Origin: a virus
Direction: 5' to 3' (one strand)
Virus record (IMG/VR): IMGVR_UViG_3300032316_000299
Span: 1-41,389 of that record
DNA: 41,389 nt
Shown here: in pieces, positions 26,949 through 32,142 of the stretch
Numbering within the stretch: position 1 is the stretch's first letter
Layout of the letters: each line of letters begins with the position of its first letter
Position numbers and translations under genes: made by a program
Notes under the pieces: model-generated
The model's database searches: none
What the model was told of the DNA's origin: nothing
What the model saw: only the letters and a program-made list of their open reading frames with translations

Positions 26949-27553
26949 GCGATAAACCAGCATCCATCGTTGACAAGGTGCTGACCTATGTAGACAGCCC
27001 GTTCAAGCTGTTTGCCATCCTTGTGATGGGCGTGGTGGCTTTTACGGGGTACTTTCTGTGGCAGAACCAAGAGTTCATGTTTGATGCGTATAAGGAATCC
27101 AAGAAGCTGCCCGAGATCAACACAACACGAGCCGATGATGCCAGTTTAATGCTGCTCAAAAAGACGGGGGCTACTGTTGTGGCGGTGTTTAAGGTAAATC
27201 CTTTGTTTAACAGTCGTGTGCTGTATCGGGCATACACCAAGGATGGCAGGGACAAAACGATTGAAGACATCGATGTAGGACTGTTCTCTCAAAACACATC
27301 CAACAACTCAGATGTGGTCAAGTTGATGACCAACGAAATACCCTGCGGAGAATACCGTTACGCTCAGTCTGAGGTGGGCCTGTGGTACTTGGAGAAGGGC
27401 GTGACGTTTACTTGCCGGGTCAGCGTACCGCCAGACTCGCATCGGTTTGTTGGACAGGTCACGGTCGGGTGGGCAGAACCACCGACAGACATTCAACAAG
27501 TAAAATTCATGCTGGAGATCGCCAGCGCAATGTTGACCAAAAGGGGTAATTGA
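26945..27553 (+). CDS. Membrane-anchored protein with periplasmic domain
   Basis: 202 residues. After 20 polar residues a hydrophobic helix (about 20-41, LFAILVMGVVAFTGYFLW) anchors it; the remaining 160 residues form a soluble alpha/beta domain with two cysteines (IPCGEYRY, FTCRVSVPP) that could make a disulfide in the periplasm. The position inside the lysis cassette suggests a role in envelope disruption or superinfection control. No Rz/Rz1 lipobox was seen. Confidence 0.6.
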   Translation: MSDKPASIVDKVLTYVDSPFKLFAILVMGVVAFTGYFLWQNQEFMFDAYKESKKLPEINTTRADDASLMLLKKTGATVVAVFKVNPLFNSRVLYRAYTKDGRDKTIEDIDVGLFSQNTSNNSDVVKLMTNEIPCGEYRYAQSEVGLWYLEKGVTFTCRVSVPPDSHRFVGQVTVGWAEPPTDIQQVKFMLEIASAMLTKRGN

Positions 27554-28056
27554 TGCTTTCACTATTCTCAACACTTGGGGGTCTGTTGATCTCCGGCCTT
27601 CCTAAACTGCTGGAGTACTTTCAAAACAAGGCTGACCAAAAGCACGAACTGGCATTAGCGCAGATGCAGACCGAACGTGAGTTGAAAATGGCTACTGCTG
27701 GTTTTGCTGCTCAATTAAAGATTGAAGAGGTCCGAACCGATCAGATCCAGATGCAGACTGATGCCCAGATGACTGAGGCGGCTCTTGCCCATGATGAGAA
27801 GGTGCTTGAGAAAGCCAGTAAATGGGTTGCCAACTATGTCGGCACTGTTCGCCCTACTGTTACCTACATCTTTGTTCTTGAGTTGGTTTTAATCAATGCT
27901 TTTATGGCTTGGTACTTGTGGAATCACCCAGGCTTGATTACCAGTATCGATGATGTCATCAAGTATGCAGATCTGATCTTTAGTGCTGACGAAATGGCAA
28001 TGCTGGGGGGAATTATTGGGTTTTGGTTTGGCTCTCGTGGCTGGAGCAAGAAGTGA
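27553..28056 (+). CDS. Holin candidate (3-TM, gene-transfer-release type)
   Basis: 167 residues, start at the ATG overlapping the previous TGA. A hydrophobic N-terminus (LFSTLGGLLISGLPKLL) is followed by a long charged helix (residues 22-95), then VRPTVTYIFVLELVLINAFMAWYL as a membrane helix and LGGIIGFWFGSRGWSKK as the last. The 'G-x-W-F-G-S-R' ending is what I associate with the family named holin of 3TMs for gene-transfer release. It is directly followed, with a GTGA overlap, by the lysozyme, so it likely opens the inner membrane for it. Confidence 0.75.
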   Translation: MLSLFSTLGGLLISGLPKLLEYFQNKADQKHELALAQMQTERELKMATAGFAAQLKIEEVRTDQIQMQTDAQMTEAALAHDEKVLEKASKWVANYVGTVRPTVTYIFVLELVLINAFMAWYLWNHPGLITSIDDVIKYADLIFSADEMAMLGGIIGFWFGSRGWSKK

Positions 28057-28571
28057 AGTTGAGCAAGGCAGGTGAAGAACTGATGCACAGGTACGAAGGG
28101 TTTAGAAATAAGCCCTACCTGTGCCCTGCTCACATCTGGACGATTGGTTACGGTCATGTTCTTTACCAAGAACAGATCAGGTTGCCAATGGTACGGCCTG
28201 AAGGCAAGACCAAGGCCGACATTCCCATGATCCGTAGCGAGTTTCCGCTAAAACCGGAGGACAACCGTGTTTGGACAAAAGAAGAAATCAACGAACTATT
28301 CCGCATTGATGTTGCGAATTTTGAACGTGGTGTTTTACGACTTGTTCCCGGCTGTGCTGGCCGTCAAGGCAGCTTTGACGCTTTGGTCAGCTTTGCCTTC
28401 AATGCTGGATTAGGCAACCTCCAACGCTCCACTATCCGCATAAAGGCTAATAGAGGCGATTGGGAGGGTGCTGCTGAGGCTTTTATGTCTTGGACCAAGG
28501 GTGGTGGCCGAGTACTGCCAGGACTCGTTAAACGCCGTGTTTCTGAGAAGGCTTTGTTTCTAGCTGAATAA
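28053..28571 (+). CDS. Endolysin, GH24 lysozyme (E-C-T type)
   Basis: 172 residues from GTG 28053, chosen because GGAG lies upstream and the codon overlaps the holin stop (GTGA). RYEGFRNKPYL places the catalytic Glu at residue 15; LCPAHIWTIGYGHV gives Cys at the position of T4 Asp20 and the catalytic Thr. The E-C-T triad is known from P21/P1-type lysozymes. FNAGLGNLQRST and KGGGRVLPGLVKRR are further family landmarks. No signal-anchor is present, so export should depend on a holin. The 3' end overlaps the convergent DUF3310 gene by 44 bases. Confidence 0.92.
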   Translation: MKLSKAGEELMHRYEGFRNKPYLCPAHIWTIGYGHVLYQEQIRLPMVRPEGKTKADIPMIRSEFPLKPEDNRVWTKEEINELFRIDVANFERGVLRLVPGCAGRQGSFDALVSFAFNAGLGNLQRSTIRIKANRGDWEGAAEAFMSWTKGGGRVLPGLVKRRVSEKALFLAE

Positions 28572-28842
28572 GCAACTCAAGGTAGTGGATGGCTTTTCGC
28601 AGATCAGCCTCTCCACCCTTGTCTCGCCATCTGGTCACGTACTTGACTACGTTGCCTTCACAAAAGCCTAGATCATTTGCATGGATGTAGACAATGGGCT
28701 GGATGCCTTTGTCTTTGTAGTGATTGCCAGATTCTTGTTTATCAAGGGCAGATACATGAACAGTTTGTTGTTTGCTAATACGCATACCGCAATGCCCAAG
28801 GTTCACACAATGAACTGGATTTTCACAATTGCCACAAATCAT
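28528..28842 (-). CDS. DUF3310 protein with N-terminal zinc-binding cysteines
   Basis: 104 residues; GGAG precedes the ATG. Residues 39-92 match DUF3310, a phage nucleotide-kinase-associated domain (HYKDKGIQPIVYIHAND, GNVVKYVTRWRDKGG, DLRKAIHYLELL). The first 20 residues hold CGNC, HC and HC, which could bind zinc; this is an addition to the basic domain. It is the last gene of the leftward operon, and its start shares a base with the mazG-like stop. Its molecular role is unknown. Confidence 0.85.
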   Translation of the reverse strand: MICGNCENPVHCVNLGHCGMRISKQQTVHVSALDKQESGNHYKDKGIQPIVYIHANDLGFCEGNVVKYVTRWRDKGGEADLRKAIHYLELLIQLETKPSQKHGV

Positions 28843-29159
28843 TACGACTCCTTAACAAAAACGCCAGCCTTATTCATGTAGCCTTTGCGTGGCTCTATGA
28901 CTTTGTAAGCGTTATAAAAGCATTGACGCAAGTCTAGGTCACACAACACACCTACGTTGACCAGGGTGACCATCACATCACCAATAGCATCAGCAATCTC
29001 TTCTTTGTCATTGTTGGCAATAGCAACCAGTAGCTCACAAGCTTCTTCAACTGTTTTGCTGGCTTGGCCTAATGCTGTACCGTTCTCATAGATTCCACGA
29101 TCTTGTGCCCACTGCATAACCAAGAACTCGGTCATTTGAAAAGATTGTGTTTCTTTCAT
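28842..29159 (-). CDS. MazG-like nucleotide pyrophosphohydrolase
   Basis: 105 residues, all-alpha. EEACE (38-42) and EEIADAIGD (53-61) form the Mg-binding EExxE...ExxD pattern of the MazG/all-alpha NTP pyrophosphatase superfamily, which hydrolyses NTPs or (p)ppGpp-like nucleotides. Phage copies may clean the dNTP pool or damp starvation signalling. The substrate cannot be read. It is followed by the DUF3310 gene (TAATG) and preceded by a long hairpin at 29193-29233. Confidence 0.85.
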   Translation of the reverse strand: MKETQSFQMTEFLVMQWAQDRGIYENGTALGQASKTVEEACELLVAIANNDKEEIADAIGDVMVTLVNVGVLCDLDLRQCFYNAYKVIEPRKGYMNKAGVFVKES

Positions 29160-29192
29160 TGAATTATCCTTTTTCAGATATTAAAAGATATT

Positions 29193-29233
29193 TAAGAAGT
29201 TAGTGAGTTGCGATAACTTCACTAACTTACTTA
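29193..29233 (-). promoter_or_regulatory. Long stem-loop in the leader of the mazG-like gene
   Basis: Arms TAAG+AAGTTAGTGAGTT (29193-29209) and AACTTCACTAACTT+CTTA (29215-29233) form about 17 base pairs with two one-base bulges around loop gcgat. It lies in a 165-base gap between the SSB-like and mazG-like genes. The leftward transcript continues with AAATATCTTTT, not a clean T-tract, so attenuation or RNase processing is as likely as termination. Confidence 0.7.
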
Positions 29234-29324
29234 TAAGTTGGCCTACTCGCTGCGTCTGACTTTCCAGAGATCATCCTGCACTGCCTAGAACAATGACTCA
29301 TCAGCATCCGCTTTCGGCCAAAAA

Positions 29325-29576
29325 TCAGAAGTCTAGGTCGTCAAAGTCTTGAGGTTTGGCTTTTGGGGTTGGTTGGCTGGATTGACGTACCTGCTCTTTA
29401 GGACGCACTGACAGACTGATAAAGCCTGTTCCTGCTTTGCTTTGCTTTTTCCAGCCAGAGATCCAGTATTCAGTTCCATCAATGTTAATGGAACCGCTCA
29501 TGTCGGGGTGCTTTTCTTCTGTTTTCTTGTCGTTTTTGAACAAGGAACCACGATTAGTATTATCAAATTCAGCCAT
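29325..29576 (-). CDS. SSB-like small protein with acidic C-terminal tip
   Basis: 83 residues: MAEFDNTNRGSLFKNDKKTE, then GSINIDGTEYWISGWKKQS and FISLSVRPKE, a short beta-rich unit of about 50 residues, then a Gln/Pro/Lys linker and the tail DFDDLDF. Single-strand DNA-binding proteins end in an acidic peptide with terminal Phe that recruits partners (E. coli SSB, T7 gp2.5). The beta unit is too short for a full OB fold, so a truncated or divergent one is inferred. Its place after the ERF gene supports a role in recombination. AAAGG precedes the ATG. Confidence 0.65.
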   Translation of the reverse strand: MAEFDNTNRGSLFKNDKKTEEKHPDMSGSINIDGTEYWISGWKKQSKAGTGFISLSVRPKEQVRQSSQPTPKAKPQDFDDLDF

Positions 29577-29579
29577 TAT

Positions 29580-30215
29580 TTAACCTTTTGCATTTTTGAG
29601 TGCAGAACGCACGGTGGAAGACATTTGGTTTGCCAGCCAAACACGTTGATCTGGCTCCAATGCCTGTTCGTCAATCATGGCAAGAGCTTCTTTAGCCTTA
29701 CCCTGGTCAACCAACTCTGTTGTTCCTGCTGCCAAATCAGTCAGGAAGTCTTTTATTTCTTGAGAAAGCTCGTCACCAATTCCACCACGGGGTGTGACTA
29801 CCGGAGCAGCACCTTTCTTTTTGACCCCCTCCTCTGTTAATTTTGGAGAAGAGTCCAAGGCATCGTGTTCAACGATCTCAAGCGCTGCAACCCACAAATA
29901 GCGTCTAAGGTAGGTCTGTACTGCCCCAAGGTTTTGGACCTCGTGACAGCCCTTTAAAGCCGCTGTAGACATGGGTGAAGAGATGGTGATCACCTCTTCT
30001 GGCTTTTCCACATTGATGATTCGCATATCAGCATATTCTTTGCTAAAGCTGATAATGCTTGTCAGGCCAACTTCATCAAAGATATTTAAAGCAGGAATAA
30101 TGAAATCACCAAGCTCAAAATACTTGTAGTTGGCAAATTTGTTGTGGCCTGATTTTTTCAGTTCAACGCTGTGAAACTTATGCCGAGCATCATTTAATTT
30201 TTGGTAGATGTTCAT
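29580..30215 (-). CDS. erf: ERF-family single-strand annealing recombinase
   Basis: 211 residues. NKFANYKYFELGDFIIPALN with a downstream EVGLTSII, then GAVQTYLRRYLWVAALEIVEHDALD (about residues 95-120) is the ERF/Sak signature. The family anneals complementary single strands, for circularisation or recombination-dependent replication. The C-terminal third is a Lys/Glu-rich helical tail. It is coupled to the upstream gene (TAATG) and followed by the SSB-like gene, its probable partner. RusA at 34384 could resolve the products. Confidence 0.9.
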   Translation of the reverse strand: MNIYQKLNDARHKFHSVELKKSGHNKFANYKYFELGDFIIPALNIFDEVGLTSIISFSKEYADMRIINVEKPEEVITISSPMSTAALKGCHEVQNLGAVQTYLRRYLWVAALEIVEHDALDSSPKLTEEGVKKKGAAPVVTPRGGIGDELSQEIKDFLTDLAAGTTELVDQGKAKEALAMIDEQALEPDQRVWLANQMSSTVRSALKNAKG

Positions 30216-30454
30216 TAGTTGCTTCCGTAAATTAGGTCGTATTCTTCTTGCACAATTTGTGTTTGTGTTGCGTCATCAAAATCTTGGAACTCCAAGAAGT
30301 GGGATTCTTTACAGCACGACAGCTTGTGACCCTTAGGCTCCATGCAGTATGGGCAATAAAAAACACCGATGAGGTTTTCTTTAGCTTCTTCCAAAAATGT
30401 CTTCATATATTCCTCTTCCATTTGCACTGTTTGGTAAAACTGTTCTTGGCTCAT
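30215..30454 (-). CDS. Small zinc-binding protein
   Basis: 79 residues from the ATG at 30454, which overlaps the previous stop (ATGA) and has AGGGA upstream. YCPYCMEPKGHKLSCC provides a CxxC and a CC pair that could bind one zinc ion. The N-terminal half is a charged helix (EEEYMKTFLEEAKENL). Function unknown; the position suggests an early or recombination accessory. Confidence 0.7.
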   Translation of the reverse strand: MSQEQFYQTVQMEEEYMKTFLEEAKENLIGVFYCPYCMEPKGHKLSCCKESHFLEFQDFDDATQTQIVQEEYDLIYGSN

Positions 30455-30663
30455 GCTTCCCTCGCTTGCAGCATGGCGTCTGCATACGAATATGCCCACG
30501 ATGCCGTGGTACGAGCATCGTCTTGGACAACGGGCGAGGTGAGCATAAGTTGCGCCATCGCCTTGGCTGCAAAGTAGTCACGCAAGGTCATACCTTGTTC
30601 AGTGATGTGAGATACACCTGCTGGTGCGGGAAATGCTGGCCCACCTGTGTTTGTATTGCTCAT
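30451..30663 (-). CDS. Small conserved phage protein
   Basis: 70 residues: GGPAFPAPAGV, then GMTLRDYFAAKAMAQLM and SWAYSYADAMLQAREA. This arrangement (a GGPAFP start followed by 'GMTLRDYFAAKAM') is very common in tailed phages of proteobacteria, with no known function. Four-base ATGA overlaps occur at both ends, so the gene is part of a coupled leftward string. Confidence 0.8.
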   Translation of the reverse strand: MSNTNTGGPAFPAPAGVSHITEQGMTLRDYFAAKAMAQLMLTSPVVQDDARTTASWAYSYADAMLQAREA

Positions 30664-30815
30664 AATTTACGAGTCACTGGTTTGGCAAGAAGCCATTTGT
30701 CACCTAAGTAACGGATTGATTTAATCCATTCCCGGCAGTTGTGTCGTTGTGTGTGTGCTGGCACACCGTTAACACAATACATTTGACGGACCTTAACAAG
30801 GGCTTGTGTGTTCAT
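30660..30815 (-). CDS. 51-residue basic protein
   Basis: Reads MNTQALVKVRQMYCVNGVPA and ends KWLLAKPVTRKL, with ATGA overlaps to both neighbours. Two Cys and two His residues are scattered without a clear finger. Its high Arg/Lys content is compatible with nucleic-acid binding. The double coupling is the main evidence that it is translated. Confidence 0.65.
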   Translation of the reverse strand: MNTQALVKVRQMYCVNGVPAHTQRHNCREWIKSIRYLGDKWLLAKPVTRKL

Positions 30816-31093
30816 GCTGTGTACTCCAGTGCTTGCAGCTTGCTGATCTTTTCGTTGATTGTGTTTACCGTTTTTTGGTAATCAGCCATAACTTTTTGCT
30901 TTTGCTTTTCCAAGGCAGCAACCTTTTGTGCCCGTGGATCATAGTTTTCAGGAACATCGATCTCGACTTGCTGTTGACCAACGTAAGAGCGTTGTTCATC
31001 GTCATCTATCTTGAATGGGAAGACGGAAAATTTGCCTTTTTCTTCCCAAGAATATTGTTCGTAGTAAACGTGGACGGTGGCTTTGAGTTTCAT
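30812..31093 (-). CDS. Coiled-coil protein heading the leftward operon
   Basis: 93 residues from ATG 31093, selected because AGGACTTCAA precedes it; an extension to 31165 lacks a ribosome site. The N-terminal half is beta-like (LKATVHVYYEQYSWEEKGKF) and residues 55-90 are a clear coiled coil (KVAALEKQKQKVMADYQKTV). It is the first gene after the palindrome at 31163-31180. Function unknown. Confidence 0.7.
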   Translation of the reverse strand: MKLKATVHVYYEQYSWEEKGKFSVFPFKIDDDEQRSYVGQQQVEIDVPENYDPRAQKVAALEKQKQKVMADYQKTVNTINEKISKLQALEYTA

Positions 31094-31162
31094 TTGAAGT
31101 CCTATTAAATTCACTGCGTTGTTGCAGTGAGATGAAATGTACATGCCTTTTTTAGACAAAAA

Positions 31163-31180
31163 CATAGGGGTTTTCCCTAG
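31163..31180 (-). promoter_or_regulatory. Palindromic operator candidate, copy A
   Basis: CATAGG-N7-CCTAG, with TAGGG/CCCTA as inverted arms, lies between the divergent genes at 31093 (leftward) and 31215 (rightward). The same CATAGG-N7-CCTA unit, followed on the minus strand by TTTTTGT, occurs at 41086-41104 in front of the other leftward operon. A shared regulator-binding site is the simplest reading. Confidence 0.6.
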
Positions 31181-31204
31181 TTGTTTCTTGTTTATTTTTT
31201 GTTA

Positions 31205-31221
31205 GGCTCACTCTATGAGCC
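31205..31221 (+). promoter_or_regulatory. Hairpin over the start codon of the 31215 gene
   Basis: GGCTCA (31205-31210) pairs with TGAGCC (31216-31221) around CTCTA, placing the ATG inside the stem. A TTGTTT...TAGGCT pair (31181-31186 and 31203-31208, 16 bases apart) could be a promoter, which would make the message nearly leaderless. Either an operator or translational control is possible. Confidence 0.4.
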
Positions 31222-31409
31222 ACCTAGACAACATTGAAGAAACCCTGGCATACGACATGATCGTACTTGCCACCGATAGACTGTCCCAGTACCTTGATGA
31301 GGACGATTGGGACGCAGCCATCATTGGTGCTTTAATTAGGGCAACAGAAATTGCAAGCAAAAGAAAGGTGAAATCAATACATGAAATCTACGAAACTAAG
31401 CCCCTTTGA
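31215..31409 (+). CDS. First gene of the rightward early region, unknown
   Basis: 64 residues, helical and acidic in the middle: LDNIEETLAYDMIVLATDRL, DEDDWDAAIIGALIRATEIA, then a basic stretch KRKVKS. No ribosome site is visible upstream of the ATG, and a hairpin covers the start. The gene overlaps the next frame by 29 bases. It could be a small regulator given its place at the divergent control region, but no DNA-binding fold is recognised. Confidence 0.55.
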   Translation: MSHLDNIEETLAYDMIVLATDRLSQYLDEDDWDAAIIGALIRATEIASKRKVKSIHEIYETKPL

Positions 31410-31539
31410 TTGGGCAACAAATAAGGCAACTTTGTTTACTAAGACTGAAAAGTCAAGCATGAACAACCTTGCTGTTGTCAAAACACTGGAACGCAAAACC
31501 CTCAACTTTTACTCAAAGGCAAAACTCAATGCGAAATGA
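31381..31539 (+). CDS. 52-residue basic protein
   Basis: Starts MKSTKLSPFDWATNKATLF and is rich in Lys, Thr and Asn. It overlaps both the preceding and the following gene. An AGGTG element is somewhat far upstream. No motif is recognised. The overlap chain is the main support. Confidence 0.45.
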   Translation: MKSTKLSPFDWATNKATLFTKTEKSSMNNLAVVKTLERKTLNFYSKAKLNAK

Positions 31540-31687
31540 CTTCCAATACAATGCCCCCCGTGCTGGTCTGATGCCAGAACCTGATGGCTCTTACATTGTT
31601 GACCAACAAAAAGCAGCCTTGCTGGATTCTTACTACCAGAGGAAACAAGAAGAGCGGTCCATGCTTGATGATGACGATGAGTTCTGA
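31529..31687 (+). CDS. Small acidic-tailed protein
   Basis: 52 residues from ATG 31529, with AAAGG upstream. It begins MRNDFQYNAPRAGLMPEPDG and ends QKQEERSMLDDDDEF-like, an acidic tail with final Phe similar in type to SSB tips. The start 20 codons upstream is ignored because no ribosome site supports it. Function unknown. Confidence 0.55.
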   Translation: MRNDFQYNAPRAGLMPEPDGSYIVDQQKAALLDSYYQRKQEERSMLDDDDEF

Positions 31688-31689
31688 CA

Positions 31690-31890
31690 ATGTCTAAGGG
31701 TTCAGCACCAAGACCCTTTGAGGTCAACCACCAAACATTTGCCAACAACTTTGATGCCATCTTTCGCAAGAAGTTTAGATGCCCTGTCTGTGGTTCTGAC
31801 AGTGGCCGTGAGAGGCAATTCAATGACTACGATAAAGTAGAGTCTTACAAGAAATGTGATTCTTGCAACTTTATATGGGACAGAACATGA
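31690..31890 (+). CDS. Small zinc-ribbon protein
   Basis: 66 residues with CPVC at about 31-34 and CDSC at about 56-59, a classic four-cysteine zinc ribbon. Residues 1-28 form a basic, helical N-terminus (SKGSAPRPFEVNHQTFANNF). Such proteins may bind DNA, RNA or RNA polymerase. It is coupled by ATGA to the next gene. Confidence 0.75.
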   Translation: MSKGSAPRPFEVNHQTFANNFDAIFRKKFRCPVCGSDSGRERQFNDYDKVESYKKCDSCNFIWDRT

Positions 31891-32039
31891 AACAAGGTCT
31901 ATATGCCAACATTCACGCCAAGCGTGAGCGTATTGAAGCTGGGTCTAAAGAGAAGATGCGTAAGCCTGGAAGCAAGGGCGCACCATCTGCTGCTGACTTT
32001 AAGAAGTCTGAGAAGACTGCCAAGAAGTTTAAAAAGTAG
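31887..32039 (+). CDS. Small Lys-rich conserved phage protein
   Basis: 50 residues: MKQGLYANIHAKRERIEAGS followed by KEKMRKPGSKGAPSAADFKK. This 'GLYANIHAKRxRIxxGSxEKMRKPGxKGAP' pattern is frequent in phages from many environments, with unknown function. It overlaps the zinc-ribbon stop (ATGA) and ends just before the promoter-like box at 32042. Confidence 0.75.
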   Translation: MKQGLYANIHAKRERIEAGSKEKMRKPGSKGAPSAADFKKSEKTAKKFKK

Positions 32040-32041
32040 GT

Positions 32042-32047
32042 TATAGT
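32042..32047 (+). promoter_or_regulatory. -10 promoter box candidate (TATAGT)
   Basis: TATAGT differs from the sigma-70 -10 consensus at one base and would start transcription near 32053-32054, right at the 5' end of the folded leader. No good -35 is present at 17 bases; CTGCCA at 19 bases is the nearest. An activator, or the alpha-CTD-like protein made downstream, might compensate, but this is speculation. Confidence 0.45.
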
Positions 32048-32051
32048 GTTT

Positions 32052-32128
32052 GAAACCCGGCTAGGCAGAGAGTAGCTACTCTGTCGAAAAGTGAACCTCC
32101 CACCTGCCGCAGTTTCTTTTGGAGGGTT
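32052..32128 (+). ncRNA. Pseudoknotted leader RNA candidate upstream of the initiator gene
   Basis: P1: GAAAC (32052-56) with GTTTC (32112-116), and CGGC (32058-61) with GCCG (32106-109). Inside it P2: GGCAGAG (32064-70) with CTCTGTC (32079-85), loop of eight. The single-stranded AACCTCC (32094-100) within P1 can pair with GGAGGGTT (32121-128) downstream, forming a pseudoknot (one bulged G). The ribosome site GAGGAT follows at 32131. The layout resembles a riboswitch or autoregulatory leader; the ligand or protein is unknown. Confidence 0.6.
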
Positions 32129-32142
32129 GCGAGGATGCTTCA

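Noticed and set aside
32119-32142. Upstream TTG start for the DUF1376 gene
   Set aside because: It would begin inside the predicted pseudoknot. ATG 32143 with GAGGAT upstream gives the usual HYYQHH-type N-terminus.
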